Shown piece by piece: positions 37,292 through 46,060 of a DNA stretch of 64,000 nucleotides; position 1 is the first letter of the stretch, and each line of letters begins with the position of its first letter. Source of the stretch: Ralstonia sp. ASV6 (lineage in GTDB: Bacteria > Pseudomonadota > Gammaproteobacteria > Burkholderiales > Burkholderiaceae); NCBI RefSeq assembly GCF_016429285.1, contig NZ_JAELUI010000006.1:1-64000 (forward strand). Reading direction: 5' to 3'. The notes beneath the pieces are model-generated. The model made no database searches, was not told the DNA's origin, and saw only the letters and a list, made by a program, of their open reading frames with translations. The position numbers were made by a program, and so were the translations under genes.

Positions 37292-38761
37292 ATGTCGGTG
37301 CCCGCATTCGACATGGTGTTGTTTGGCGGTACGGGCGATCTGGCTCGCCGCAAGCTGATTCCGGCCTTGTTCGATGCGCATCAGGGCGGCGAGCTGCACG
37401 CGCGCGGGCGGATCTTCGCCATCGGCACGCAGCCGCTGGAAACCGCGGGCTACCTGGCCTTGCTGGAGCGCGAAACGCGGCCGACCATGCGCCTCTACTC
37501 CGGCGCACCCGTGTCGGACGACGCCTGGGAGTCGTTTGCCAAGCGCATCGTTTATCAGCAGGTCGATGCCCGCAAACCGGAGCATTTCGATGGGCTGGCC
37601 GCTGCGCTGGGTGAGGACCGTGCACCGGTGACCGTGTGCTACCTGGCCACTGCGCCCGGCATTTTCATCGACATCTGCGCGCAGCTCGCCCGCGTTGGCC
37701 TGAATACGCCCAACGTGCGGCTCGTGCTGGAGAAGCCGCTGGGCACCGATCTCGCGTCCAACGAGCGCATCAACTCCGCCGTGGCCGAGTTCTTTGCGGA
37801 AGAGCAGATCTACCGCATCGACCACTACCTCGGGAAGGAGTCTGTCCAGAACCTGATGGCCATCCGCTTTGGCAACGCGCTGTTCGAGCCGCTGTGGCGC
37901 CGCGAGTGGATCAAGGACGTGCAGATCACCATTGCCGAGCAGCTTGGCGTGGAAAAGCGCGGCGATTTCTACGACGGCGTCGGCGCGCTGCGCGACATGG
38001 TGCAGAACCACTTGCTGCAACTGCTGTGTATCGTTGCCATGGAGCCGCCGTCGAGCCTGTCGCAAGATGCCATCCGCGACGAGAAGCTCAAGATTCTCAA
38101 GGCGCTCAAGCCGATTCCGCTGCAGGAGGTGCCCGAGAAGACCGTGCGCGGCCAGTATCTGGAAGGCGCCATTGCCGGGCAGCCGGTGCAGGGCTATCTG
38201 CACGAGCAGGGCATTCCGCCCGACAGCCGCACCGAAACGTTTGTCGCCATCAAGGCCGAGATTGCCAACTGGCGCTGGGCCGGCGTGCCGTTCTATCTGC
38301 GCACCGGCAAGCGCATGCCGCAGCGGCTGGCGGAGATCGTGGTGCGCTTTCACGACGTACCGCATGCGTTGTTTCCCAAGCCGCTCATCCAGTTTCCCGA
38401 GAACCGGCTCGTCATTCGCTTGCAGCCGGAGGAAAGCATCCGCCTGCAATTCCTGACCAAGACGCCGGGTGCGGCGCTGGGCCTGCAGCCTTCCACGCTG
38501 GACCTGGACTTCACCAATCACGGAGGTGTACGCCATGCCGGCGCGTATGAGCGTCTGTTGATGGATGCCGTCAACGGCAAGCTGGGCCTGTTCGTGCGCC
38601 GCGATGAGCAAGCCGAGGCCTGGCGCTGGGTCGAGCCGATCATCGAGGCGTGGAATGAAGCGCGCACGCCGCCCAAGGGCTACACGGCCGGTAGCTGGGG
38701 CCCGGCTGCATCGAGTGCGCTGCTCTCGCGCGATGCTGCGGCCTGGCACGAGGAAATGTGA
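37292..38761 (+). CDS. zwf: Glucose-6-phosphate 1-dehydrogenase
   Basis: Oxidises glucose-6-phosphate to 6-phosphogluconolactone with NAD(P). 489 residues from the second ATG (37292), correctly spaced behind AGGAG; the first ATG (37286) abuts it. The nucleotide loop is GGTGDLARRKL and the catalytic His lies in YRIDHYLGKESVQN. First gene of zwf-pgl-glk; the stop overlaps the pgl start. Confidence 0.96.
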   Translation: MSVPAFDMVLFGGTGDLARRKLIPALFDAHQGGELHARGRIFAIGTQPLETAGYLALLERETRPTMRLYSGAPVSDDAWESFAKRIVYQQVDARKPEHFDGLAAALGEDRAPVTVCYLATAPGIFIDICAQLARVGLNTPNVRLVLEKPLGTDLASNERINSAVAEFFAEEQIYRIDHYLGKESVQNLMAIRFGNALFEPLWRREWIKDVQITIAEQLGVEKRGDFYDGVGALRDMVQNHLLQLLCIVAMEPPSSLSQDAIRDEKLKILKALKPIPLQEVPEKTVRGQYLEGAIAGQPVQGYLHEQGIPPDSRTETFVAIKAEIANWRWAGVPFYLRTGKRMPQRLAEIVVRFHDVPHALFPKPLIQFPENRLVIRLQPEESIRLQFLTKTPGAALGLQPSTLDLDFTNHGGVRHAGAYERLLMDAVNGKLGLFVRRDEQAEAWRWVEPIIEAWNEARTPPKGYTAGSWGPAASSALLSRDAAAWHEEM

Positions 38762-39465
38762 TGACGATGCAGTGGCACGCCCTGTCTGACACGTCAGCGC
38801 AAACGGCAGCCTTGGCGGATGCCATTGCCGGCGCGCTCACGCGTCAGATCGATGAACAGGGCAGCGCGTGCCTGGCTGTGTCGGGCGGGCGCTCGCCCAT
38901 CGCCTTGTTTGCCGCGCTGCGCGTTCTGCCGTTGCGCTGGGCGGAGGTGTCGATCACGCTGGTCGACGAGCGCGCCGTGCCGCCCGAGCATGCCGACAGC
39001 AACGCGCGCCTTGTGCGCGAGCATCTACTGCAGGACGGTGCTGCTGCCGCGCGTTTCTTTCCGCTGGTGCTGCCCGCACACGTGCATGGTGATTCCGTGG
39101 ATGTGGATGCGTGTGTGGCCACCGCCAACGATCCGTTTCAACAACCCGACGTAGTGATCCTCGGCATGGGGGACGACGGGCATACGGCATCGCTGTTTCC
39201 CGATGCGGCAGAACTGGACGACGGCATTGACCGCAAGCATGCGCCCGCGTATTTGCCGGTGCGCCCAGGTGTGGCGCCGCATCGGCGGATCAGCCTGAAC
39301 CTGTCGGCGCTGTGCGCGGCGCGCCAGTTGTTCCTGTCGATTACGGGGCCGGTCAAGCGCACGGTATTCGACGAGGCTGCGCAGGGCGTGGCGCAGCGCG
39401 CGCTGCCGGTGAGCTACATCATTCATCAGCGGGAGGTACCGCTCGATGTCTATTGGACTGCATGA
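38761..39465 (+). CDS. pgl: 6-phosphogluconolactonase
   Basis: Hydrolyses 6-phosphogluconolactone to 6-phosphogluconate. 234 residues. SGGRSP and the GMGDDGHTASLFP motif are hallmarks of the DevB/Pgl type. The ATG overlaps the zwf TGA (TGATG) and sits behind GAGGA; the 3' end overlaps glk by 20 bases, so the three genes are translationally coupled. Confidence 0.95.
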   Translation: MTMQWHALSDTSAQTAALADAIAGALTRQIDEQGSACLAVSGGRSPIALFAALRVLPLRWAEVSITLVDERAVPPEHADSNARLVREHLLQDGAAAARFFPLVLPAHVHGDSVDVDACVATANDPFQQPDVVILGMGDDGHTASLFPDAAELDDGIDRKHAPAYLPVRPGVAPHRRISLNLSALCAARQLFLSITGPVKRTVFDEAAQGVAQRALPVSYIIHQREVPLDVYWTA

Positions 39466-40501
39466 GGTGAGCACGGGCACCGCGGCCGACGTGTCGGCCT
39501 ACCCGCGCCTGGTGGCTGACGTGGGTGGCACCAACGTGCGCTTCGCGCTGGAGATGGCGCCCATGCGCCTCGCTCACATCGGCGTGTTGGCCGGTGATGA
39601 CTACCCCTCCCTTGAGGCGGCCATGCGCGCGTACCTTGCAGCGCTGCCGCGCGAGATTGCGGCCGCCGGTGTACGACACGCTGCTATCGGCATCGCCAAC
39701 CCGGTGCTGGGCGACCAGATTCGCATGACCAATCGCGACTGGGCGTTTTCCATTGAGGCGATGCGGCAGTCACTGGGTTTCGACACCTTTGTCGTGCTCA
39801 ATGACTTTGCCGCGCTGGCGCATGCGCTGCCGTACTTGCCTGCCGATGAGCTGGAGCAGGTGGGCGGTGGCGGCAGCCTGACCGATGCGCCGCGCGCGCT
39901 GCTTGGCGCGGGCACGGGCCTGGGCGTGGCGTCATTGCTGCCCACGCCGGACGGCCGCTTCATCGCCGTGGCGGGTGAGGGCGGCCATGTCGCCTTTCCG
40001 CCGATGAACGACGAGGAAGTCGCGATCTGGAGTTTCGCTCGCGACCGCTTTGGTCACGTGTCGGCCGAGCGGTTGATTTCAGGCATGGGGCTGGAGCTGA
40101 TCTACGAAGCGCTGGGTGCCCGCTTTGACCTGTGGCAGCAAGGCCCCGCCGTGCGCCGCGCCGCAGACATCACCGCCATTGCCCTTGGCGAGATGGAAGA
40201 CAACCTGGGTGACCACGCACGCTGCCGTTATGCAGTTGACACGTTTTGCGCGTTCCTGGGTACCATCGCGGCCAATCTGGCGGTCACGCTCGGTGCACGG
40301 GGTGGCGTGTACATCGGCGGCGGCATTGTGCCGCGCTTGGGGCCGATCTTTGCCAACTCGCCCTTCCGCCGGCGTTTTGAAGACAAGGGCCGCTTTTCGG
40401 CCTATGTGGCATCGATGCCGGTGTATGTGATTCACTCGCCGTACCCCGCGCTCATCGGCCTGTGTGCTGCGATGGACCACGCGGTCGCACAAGGGCATTG
40501 A
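39446..40501 (+). CDS. glk: Glucokinase
   Basis: Phosphorylates glucose with ATP. 351 residues with the phosphate loop VADVGGTNVRFAL, ADP-binding GAGTGLGVA, and GEGGHVAFPP. Family is the bacterial ROK-independent Glk. In many Burkholderiaceae glk is fused to an RpiR/HexR domain; here it ends at residue 351 and hexR is a separate gene nearby on the other strand. Confidence 0.95.
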   Translation: MSIGLHEVSTGTAADVSAYPRLVADVGGTNVRFALEMAPMRLAHIGVLAGDDYPSLEAAMRAYLAALPREIAAAGVRHAAIGIANPVLGDQIRMTNRDWAFSIEAMRQSLGFDTFVVLNDFAALAHALPYLPADELEQVGGGGSLTDAPRALLGAGTGLGVASLLPTPDGRFIAVAGEGGHVAFPPMNDEEVAIWSFARDRFGHVSAERLISGMGLELIYEALGARFDLWQQGPAVRRAADITAIALGEMEDNLGDHARCRYAVDTFCAFLGTIAANLAVTLGARGGVYIGGGIVPRLGPIFANSPFRRRFEDKGRFSAYVASMPVYVIHSPYPALIGLCAAMDHAVAQGH

Positions 40502-40615
40502 TCGCGCCCGTATGTGGATGCGGCAGATAATGCGTTTGTCATCCGCGCGCCACGTTCGCGTTGGGGGCCACCTTCTACGCTGACCCTGTCTCTTCTACGA
40601 CGACAGGAGTTTGCG

Positions 40616-40990
40616 ATGACCTTCTCTGCTTCCTATGTATTGCCTGCGGCATTCTCGCTTGCGGCGTTTTTCAGTGCCAGTCCGGCGTTGGCTGTCACGC
40701 AGATGACCGTGCAGGAGGCTGCCCGGCCGAGCGCCTATTCCCACCTGTTCGGCACGCCTGCCGATGCGAAGACGGCCACGCGCACGATCGAACTGCGCGG
40801 CCAGAATGTCGTGCGTGTGTCATCGGGGGAGACGGTGGCGTTCAGCAGCGGCACGCGTATCGGCGCATGGAATTTCACGCCGCGCGCTGACAATACAACG
40901 GTGGCGCTCAGCGAACTGTTGCCCGCCATGCCCGGCGGTGCGCAGGTCTACGTGTTGATTGAGCGCAGCCCGATCTACTCGGGCAACTGA
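40616..40990 (+). CDS. CzcE-like small periplasmic protein
   Basis: A 124-residue exported protein: signal peptide about 1-26 (AAFSLAAFFSASPALA) then a beta-rich domain with RVSSGETVAFSSG and WNFTP, which resembles the CzcE heavy-metal-binding family of Cupriavidus as I recall it. ATG at 40616 follows AGGAG. It overlaps hexR tail-to-tail by 16 bases. Metal ligands cannot be confirmed by eye, so a link to metal is tentative. Confidence 0.6.
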   Translation: MTFSASYVLPAAFSLAAFFSASPALAVTQMTVQEAARPSAYSHLFGTPADAKTATRTIELRGQNVVRVSSGETVAFSSGTRIGAWNFTPRADNTTVALSELLPAMPGGAQVYVLIERSPIYSGN

Positions 40991-41823
40991 CGGTCCTGCG
41001 GGATGGCACTGCCCTTGCGCAGCGCCACTTCCAGCACCAGCGCATCGAGCAGCGCCAGGTGCAGCAGCCGCGCCACCATGGAGCGGTCGGCCACGTTGGC
41101 ATCCATGTCGGCGGGTAGCACCACATCGGCCAGCGCGGCCAGTGCGCTGTCGGGTGCCGTCACGGCAATCACACGCACGCCCAGTTCACGCACACGCTCC
41201 ACGGCCGTCTGCAATTCGGGAAGTGCGCCCGATTTGGAAATGGCGATCACCACATCGCCTGCCTGCAACACGTTCAACGACATCGACACGAGGTACGGGT
41301 CGCTGTACGCATTGGCGGGAATGCCGTAGCGGAAGAACTTGGTCTGCGCATCGGCCGCCACCACGCCGGAGCTGCCGAAGCCGTACAGGTCGATGCGATG
41401 TGCGGCGTCGACCAGTGCGACGGCGGCTTCCAGCGCGCGCGGGTCAAGCCGATCCTGCAACGCGGCGAGTGCGTCGATGGTGTTCTGCAGCACGCGTGTG
41501 CCCGGCGGCGGTGCGGCGCGTTCAGGCGCGGCATCGCGTGCGCCGTCGTGCACCACATTGCCCTGCGCCAACCGCAGCTTGAAATCCGACAGGCCGTGAC
41601 AGCCCATCGAGCGGCAGAAGCGGATCACGGTTGGCTGACTGACACCAGCCTCACGCGCAATGGCCGCCACGGGCAGGCTCAGCACCGTGCCCGGCTGGCG
41701 CAGCACCCAATCGGCCACTTGGCGCTCCGCTGGCGACAGTGATGCACGCGCGGTGCGGATGCGCTCGCGCAGGTCGGTCGACGCGTTGGCGGGAGCGGGG
41801 GGAGTGGCTGGCAAGGCGCTCAT
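40975..41823 (-). CDS. hexR: HexR-type RpiR-family transcriptional regulator
   Basis: A 282-residue repressor: an N-terminal HTH_6 domain (LSPAERQVADWVL, AREAGVSQPTVIRFCRSMG) followed by a SIS sugar-phosphate-binding domain (YGFGSSGVVAADAQTKFFR, ISKSGALPEL). Next to the ED genes it is the obvious candidate to bind the two palindromes at 36955 and 37144, with KDPG as inducer, by analogy with HexR. Confidence 0.9.
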   Translation of the reverse strand: MSALPATPPAPANASTDLRERIRTARASLSPAERQVADWVLRQPGTVLSLPVAAIAREAGVSQPTVIRFCRSMGCHGLSDFKLRLAQGNVVHDGARDAAPERAAPPPGTRVLQNTIDALAALQDRLDPRALEAAVALVDAAHRIDLYGFGSSGVVAADAQTKFFRYGIPANAYSDPYLVSMSLNVLQAGDVVIAISKSGALPELQTAVERVRELGVRVIAVTAPDSALAALADVVLPADMDANVADRSMVARLLHLALLDALVLEVALRKGSAIPQDRQLPE

Positions 41824-42029
41824 CTGCGCGCGGGTCTCGGGTGGTTGATCGCGTCACGATAAAGGCTTGCGTTGCCTTGTGCAACCGCCTGCTTAGGTGC
41901 GGATGGCTCCGCCTGCAACTGTATGTTTTTGCACTGTTGCGGGGGCGAGGTGGTGAATACGGTGAACGACGCCACGGGCGCCACAAGCGCGGTGGCTCCA
42001 CAACGTCGTACTCCTAAAAGGGACATCCG
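41824..42029. other. Intergenic region between hexR and the S53 protease
   Basis: 206 bases holding the divergent promoters of hexR and the protease. No repeat or gene stands out. Confidence 0.5.
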
Positions 42030-43754
42030 ATGAACCGTACTGCCACCTCCATGCAGCATCTTTCCTCCCTATGCCGTCACCTGGCCAGCGCATGGCCGCT
42101 GGTGCTGGCGGCGGGTTCCGTGCATGCCGCCACGGATTGGGTCGACACTCACACCAAGGCCTTTGTCACGGGTCCCCAGCTCATGGCGCGCGGCGCCGCC
42201 AATGAGGTCGCACCTGGCCAGACCACCGATGTGCTGATCAGCCTCACACCGCGCAACGAAGCCAAGCTCAAGGCGCTCGCGCATGACGTGAACGACCCGC
42301 GCAGCGCGCACTATCGCCAGTACCTCACGAGCGCGCAGTTCCTGGCCGATCATGCGCCCACCCAGGCGCAGGTCGATGCCGTGGTGAGCTATCTGCGCCA
42401 GAACGGCTTTATCGACATTGATGTCGCGCCCAACCGGCTGCTGGTGTCGGCACGCGGTACCGCAGGCACGGTCAAGGCCGCGTTCAATACGCCGCTGGTG
42501 CACTACCAGTTTGCCGGCCGCAGCGGCTTTGCCAACAGCGGCCGCGCCCAGGTGCCGCGCGCGCTGGGCGGCATCGTGGGCTCCGTGCTGGGCCTGCAGA
42601 ACGTGACCCGAGCCCGCCCGCTGCTGCGCGTGGGTGAGGTGGCGGAGGCGCGCACGCTGGCTGCGGGCACCGCCACTGGCCACTATCCGAAGGAATTCCC
42701 GGCCTTGTACGGCGCTACCGGCGTGCCGACGGCCAGCGGCACCACCATCGGCATCATCACCATTGGCGGTGTGTCGCAAACGCTGCGTGACCTGCGCACC
42801 TTCACCAGCAACAATGGCTATGCCACCGTTTCCACGCAAACCATCAAGACCAACGGCACCAGCGGCAACTACGCCGATGACCAGGACGGCCAGGGCGAGT
42901 GGAACCTCGACAGCCAATCCATCGTGGGGGCGGCTGGTGGCGCGGTCGGCAAGCTGGCCTTCTACATGGCTGACCTCAACGCGCCGGGCAACACGGGCCT
43001 GACCAAGGCCTTCAACAAGGCGGTGTCGGACAACACGGCCAAGATCATCAACGTATCGCTCGGCTGGTGCGAGAACGACGCCAACGCCGACGGCACGCTC
43101 AACGCCGAAGAGGCCATCTTCACCACGGCCGCCGCGCAGGGTCAGACCTTTTCCGTGTCTTCCGGTGACGAGGGCGTGTACGAGTGCAACAACCGCGGCT
43201 ATCCGGATGGCGGCAACTACAGCGTGTCGTGGCCGGCATCGTCGCCGCACGTGCTGGCCATTGGCGGTACGACGCTCTACACCAGCGGTTCGAGCTTCGC
43301 CAGCGAAACCGTGTGGAACGAAGGCTTGGACGGCAACGGTAAGCTGTGGGCCACCGGTGGTGGGGTCAGCCAGATCCTGCCGGCGCCGAGCTGGCAGGGC
43401 GGCAATGCCCGCCTGCTGCCCGACGTGTCGTTCGATGCTGCACAAAGTACCGGCGCCTATATCTACAACTACGGGCAGCTGCAGCAGATTGGCGGCACCA
43501 GCCTGTCGTCGCCGATCTTCGTTGGTTTCTGGGCGCGGTTGATCGCGGCCAACGGCAACCTCGGCTTCCCCGCAGCGCGGCTGTACAGCGCCATTCCGGC
43601 CAATGCTTCGCTACTGCGTTACGACGTGGTGTCGGGCAACAACGGCTACCAGGGCTACGGCTACAACGCAGCCCAGGGCTGGGATTACCCCACGGGCTGG
43701 GGCAGCCTGAACATCGGTGCGCTGAACCAGCTTATCCAGTCGGGCGGGTTCTGA
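42030..43754 (+). CDS. Secreted S53 (sedolisin/pseudomonalisin) peptidase
   Basis: A 574-residue acid-acting serine-carboxyl endopeptidase. Order: signal peptide (WPLVLAAGSVHAA), an activation prodomain (LISLTPRNEAKLKALAHDV, YRQYLTSAQF), then the catalytic domain. The Glu/Asp pair is in GEWNLDSQSIVG, the oxyanion Asp probably in VSLGWCENDAN or nearby, and the nucleophile Ser in GGTSLSSPIF. The Ca-binding tail YDVVSGNNGY and WDYPTGWGSLN is present. It acts outside the cell after autocatalytic prodomain removal. Confidence 0.93.
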   Translation: MNRTATSMQHLSSLCRHLASAWPLVLAAGSVHAATDWVDTHTKAFVTGPQLMARGAANEVAPGQTTDVLISLTPRNEAKLKALAHDVNDPRSAHYRQYLTSAQFLADHAPTQAQVDAVVSYLRQNGFIDIDVAPNRLLVSARGTAGTVKAAFNTPLVHYQFAGRSGFANSGRAQVPRALGGIVGSVLGLQNVTRARPLLRVGEVAEARTLAAGTATGHYPKEFPALYGATGVPTASGTTIGIITIGGVSQTLRDLRTFTSNNGYATVSTQTIKTNGTSGNYADDQDGQGEWNLDSQSIVGAAGGAVGKLAFYMADLNAPGNTGLTKAFNKAVSDNTAKIINVSLGWCENDANADGTLNAEEAIFTTAAAQGQTFSVSSGDEGVYECNNRGYPDGGNYSVSWPASSPHVLAIGGTTLYTSGSSFASETVWNEGLDGNGKLWATGGGVSQILPAPSWQGGNARLLPDVSFDAAQSTGAYIYNYGQLQQIGGTSLSSPIFVGFWARLIAANGNLGFPAARLYSAIPANASLLRYDVVSGNNGYQGYGYNAAQGWDYPTGWGSLNIGALNQLIQSGGF

Positions 43755-43768
43755 TGCGACGCTAAGAT

Positions 43769-43804
43769 CGCGGGCAGTTTTGCGCAATGCGTGAGCTGCC
43801 CGCG
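43769..43804 (+). terminator. First of two hairpins after the S53 gene
   Basis: CGCGGGCAG at 43769-43777 pairs with CTGCCCGCG at 43796-43804 (9 bases). No T tract follows, so it may be a pause or stability element for the protease transcript. Confidence 0.55.
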
Positions 43805-43817
43805 TAGCAGTTCTACA

Positions 43818-43843
43818 ATGAGCCTTCCCCGGCTCATTTTTTT
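43818..43843 (+). terminator. Intrinsic terminator ending four bases before the response-regulator ATG
   Basis: ATGAGCC at 43818-43824 pairs with GGCTCAT at 43831-43837, and seven T end at 43843. It has all features of a rho-independent terminator for the protease gene, but it covers the place where the ribosome site of the next gene should be (ATG at 43848). Confidence 0.85.
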
Positions 43844-43847
43844 CGTC

Positions 43848-44591
43848 ATGCGCGTACTGCTCGTAGAAGACGACGACATGATTGGCGACAGCGTGCGCAA
43901 GGGTTTGCGCCACGACGGTTTCGCCATCGATTGGGTGCGCGACGGCGAAGCCGCCGTGCAGGCCGTGATCACGCCCGGCGCCCCCAGCGCCGCCGGCGCT
44001 GACCCCGGCACCTCCATGTTCGATCTGATGCTGCTTGACCTCGGCCTGCCCAAGCGCGACGGGCTGGAGGTGGTGCGCGAGGTGCGTCAACGCGGCATCG
44101 CTATCCCCATCCTGATCCTGACCGCGCGCGATGCGGTGGCCGACCGCGTGGCTGGCCTCAATGCGGGAGCGGATGACTACCTCGTCAAACCGTTCGACCT
44201 GCAGGAGCTGGCCGCACGCATGCATGCGCTGCTGCGCCGTCAGGGCGGCCGCGCCGATCCCCTTATGCGCCACGGCGACGTGCTGCTCAACCCCGTCACG
44301 CGCGAGGTGCTGCGCGCGGGCGTGCCGGTCAAGCTGTCGGGGCGCGAATTTGCGGTGCTGCATGCGCTGCTCGCGCGGCCGGGCAAGGTGTGGTCGATCG
44401 CGCAGTTGCAGGACAACCTCTATGGCTGGGATGAAGAGGTTGGCAGCAACACGGTGGAGGTCTACATCCACGCGTTGCGCAAGAAACTCGGCAGCCACTT
44501 CATCCAGAACATCCGTGGCGTGGGGTATGTGATTCCGCGCGAGACGCTTGCGTCGCCTGCGGAACCTGCCGGCAGCAAAGACCACCAATAG
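43848..44591 (+). CDS. OmpR-family response regulator, QseB/PmrA type
   Basis: A 247-residue regulator. Receiver domain: acidic pocket LLVEDDD, phospho-acceptor Asp in LMLLDLGLPKRDG, Thr and Lys in LTARDA and YLVKPFDL. C-terminal winged helix: VKLSGREFAVLHALL and VEVYIHALRKKLG. Between helix 2 and the phosphorylated strand it has an unusual Pro/Ala/Gly insertion of about 16 residues (TPGAPSAAGADPG). The start follows the T tract of a terminator with no ribosome site. Co-operonic with the kinase at 44594. Confidence 0.92.
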   Translation: MRVLLVEDDDMIGDSVRKGLRHDGFAIDWVRDGEAAVQAVITPGAPSAAGADPGTSMFDLMLLDLGLPKRDGLEVVREVRQRGIAIPILILTARDAVADRVAGLNAGADDYLVKPFDLQELAARMHALLRRQGGRADPLMRHGDVLLNPVTREVLRAGVPVKLSGREFAVLHALLARPGKVWSIAQLQDNLYGWDEEVGSNTVEVYIHALRKKLGSHFIQNIRGVGYVIPRETLASPAEPAGSKDHQ

Positions 44592-44593
44592 CG

Positions 44594-45910
44594 ATGCAAT
44601 CGATTCGAAAAACCCTGCGGTGGTGGCTGGCCGGCGGTCTGCTGGCGGCCATCGTTGTGGCGACCGGCCTGATCTACGCGCAGGCGCGCCAGGAAGCCAA
44701 TGCGCTGTTCGATTACCAGATGCAGCAGGTGGCCGCCGCGCTGCCGAGCCAGTGGATCGATCCGCCGCCGCCCGCGCTGGCCGCCATTGCGGGGGATGAC
44801 GACGTGGTGATCCGCATCTGGGACGACACTGGCCGTAGCCTCTACCTTTCGCACGCGCGCCCAGACCTGCCCGAGCGCGCCGCACTCGGCTTCTCGGATG
44901 TGCGCACGCCCGAGGGCCCATGGCGCGTCTACAGCGTGGCCTATGGACCGGCGGTCGTGCAGATCGCCCAGCCGTACAGTGCACGGCACGAAGTGGCCGC
45001 CCGCATGGCGCTGCGCACGGTGGCGCCGTTGTTGATTCTGCTGCCGTTGCTGGGGTGGATTGTGTGGCTGGCGGTGGGGCGCGGGCTGGCGCCGCTGGGC
45101 TCGGTCGCCAGGCAAGTGCAGGCGCGTGATGCCGCTGCGCTGTCGCCGCTGCCCACGCAAGGTTTGCCGGATGAGATTCGCCCGCTTACCAGCGCGCTGA
45201 ATGATCTGCTAGCCCGTCTGGGTGCGGCACTCGCGCATCAGCGTGCCTTCGTTGCCGATGCGGCGCATGCACTGCGTACCCCGCTGGCCGCGCTCAAGCT
45301 GCAGTTGCAGGTGGCCGACCGCGCGCAGAGCGAAGACGAACGCCGCGCTGCGCACGCTGATCTGCATCGCGGTGTGGAACGGATGATCCGCCTTGTCGGC
45401 CAGTTGCTGACGCTCGCACGGCAGGAGCCGGGCGCGGCAGATACACGGCGCACGCCGGTTGCACTCGATGCAGTGGCGGCCGACGTGGTGGCCGAGCTGT
45501 CACCGGCGGCCATGCACAAGGGTATCGACCTGGGCATTGCCATGGAGTCCCAGCCCGCTTCTGTGACGGGCAACGGCGATGCGCTGCGCGTGCTGCTGGT
45601 CAACCTGGTCGACAACGCACTCAACTATTGCCCGCGCGGCGCGCGTGTGGATGTATCAACGGGGCATACGCCTGGCGGTGGCGTGCAATTGGTGGTGGAA
45701 GACAACGGCCCCGGCATTCCGGCTGAAGAGCGCGAGCGCGTGCTCGACCGCTTCTACCGCCCCGCACAGGCGCCTACTGGCGGCAGCGGCCTGGGCCTGG
45801 CGATCGTGCGCGAGATTGCACAGGGGCACGATGCCACGTTGGCACTTGAGGAACGAGAGGGCGGGGGTTTGCGCGTGGTGCTGCGCTTTCCATTCAGGGC
45901 AGACGCATAG
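44594..45910 (+). CDS. Sensor histidine kinase, QseC type
   Basis: A 438-residue membrane kinase: TM1 (WWLAGGLLAAIVVATGLIY), a periplasmic sensor of about 130 residues, TM2 (LLILLPLLGWIVWLAVGRG), HAMP-like linker, then HisKA with the phospho-acceptor in AAHALRTPLAALK, and an ATPase domain with LVDNALNYCP, VEDNGPGIP and GGSGLGLAI. It starts two bases after the regulator's stop. The signal sensed is unknown. Confidence 0.93.
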   Translation: MQSIRKTLRWWLAGGLLAAIVVATGLIYAQARQEANALFDYQMQQVAAALPSQWIDPPPPALAAIAGDDDVVIRIWDDTGRSLYLSHARPDLPERAALGFSDVRTPEGPWRVYSVAYGPAVVQIAQPYSARHEVAARMALRTVAPLLILLPLLGWIVWLAVGRGLAPLGSVARQVQARDAAALSPLPTQGLPDEIRPLTSALNDLLARLGAALAHQRAFVADAAHALRTPLAALKLQLQVADRAQSEDERRAAHADLHRGVERMIRLVGQLLTLARQEPGAADTRRTPVALDAVAADVVAELSPAAMHKGIDLGIAMESQPASVTGNGDALRVLLVNLVDNALNYCPRGARVDVSTGHTPGGGVQLVVEDNGPGIPAEERERVLDRFYRPAQAPTGGSGLGLAIVREIAQGHDATLALEEREGGGLRVVLRFPFRADA

Positions 45911-45954
45911 CCGTCACTCCGCAGAAATACTTTGTTGCATGTGACGCCCGAGCA

Positions 45955-45971
45955 TTTAAGTCTCGATTAAG
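45955..45971 (+). promoter_or_regulatory. PmrA/QseB-type direct repeat before the Do protease
   Basis: TTTAAG-N5-ATTAAG matches the YTTAAK-N5-YTTAAK box recognised by PmrA/QseB regulators, 90 bases ahead of the protease start and directly behind the kinase gene. It is the likely target of the response regulator encoded just upstream. Confidence 0.6.
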
Positions 45972-46060
45972 TTTGCGTGCCTACGATGTTGGCAATCGAT
46001 GGGCACGACAGGCGACCTTGTCAGTCGTGGCCCGCGTACCCAGCACGAGAGGACACGACA

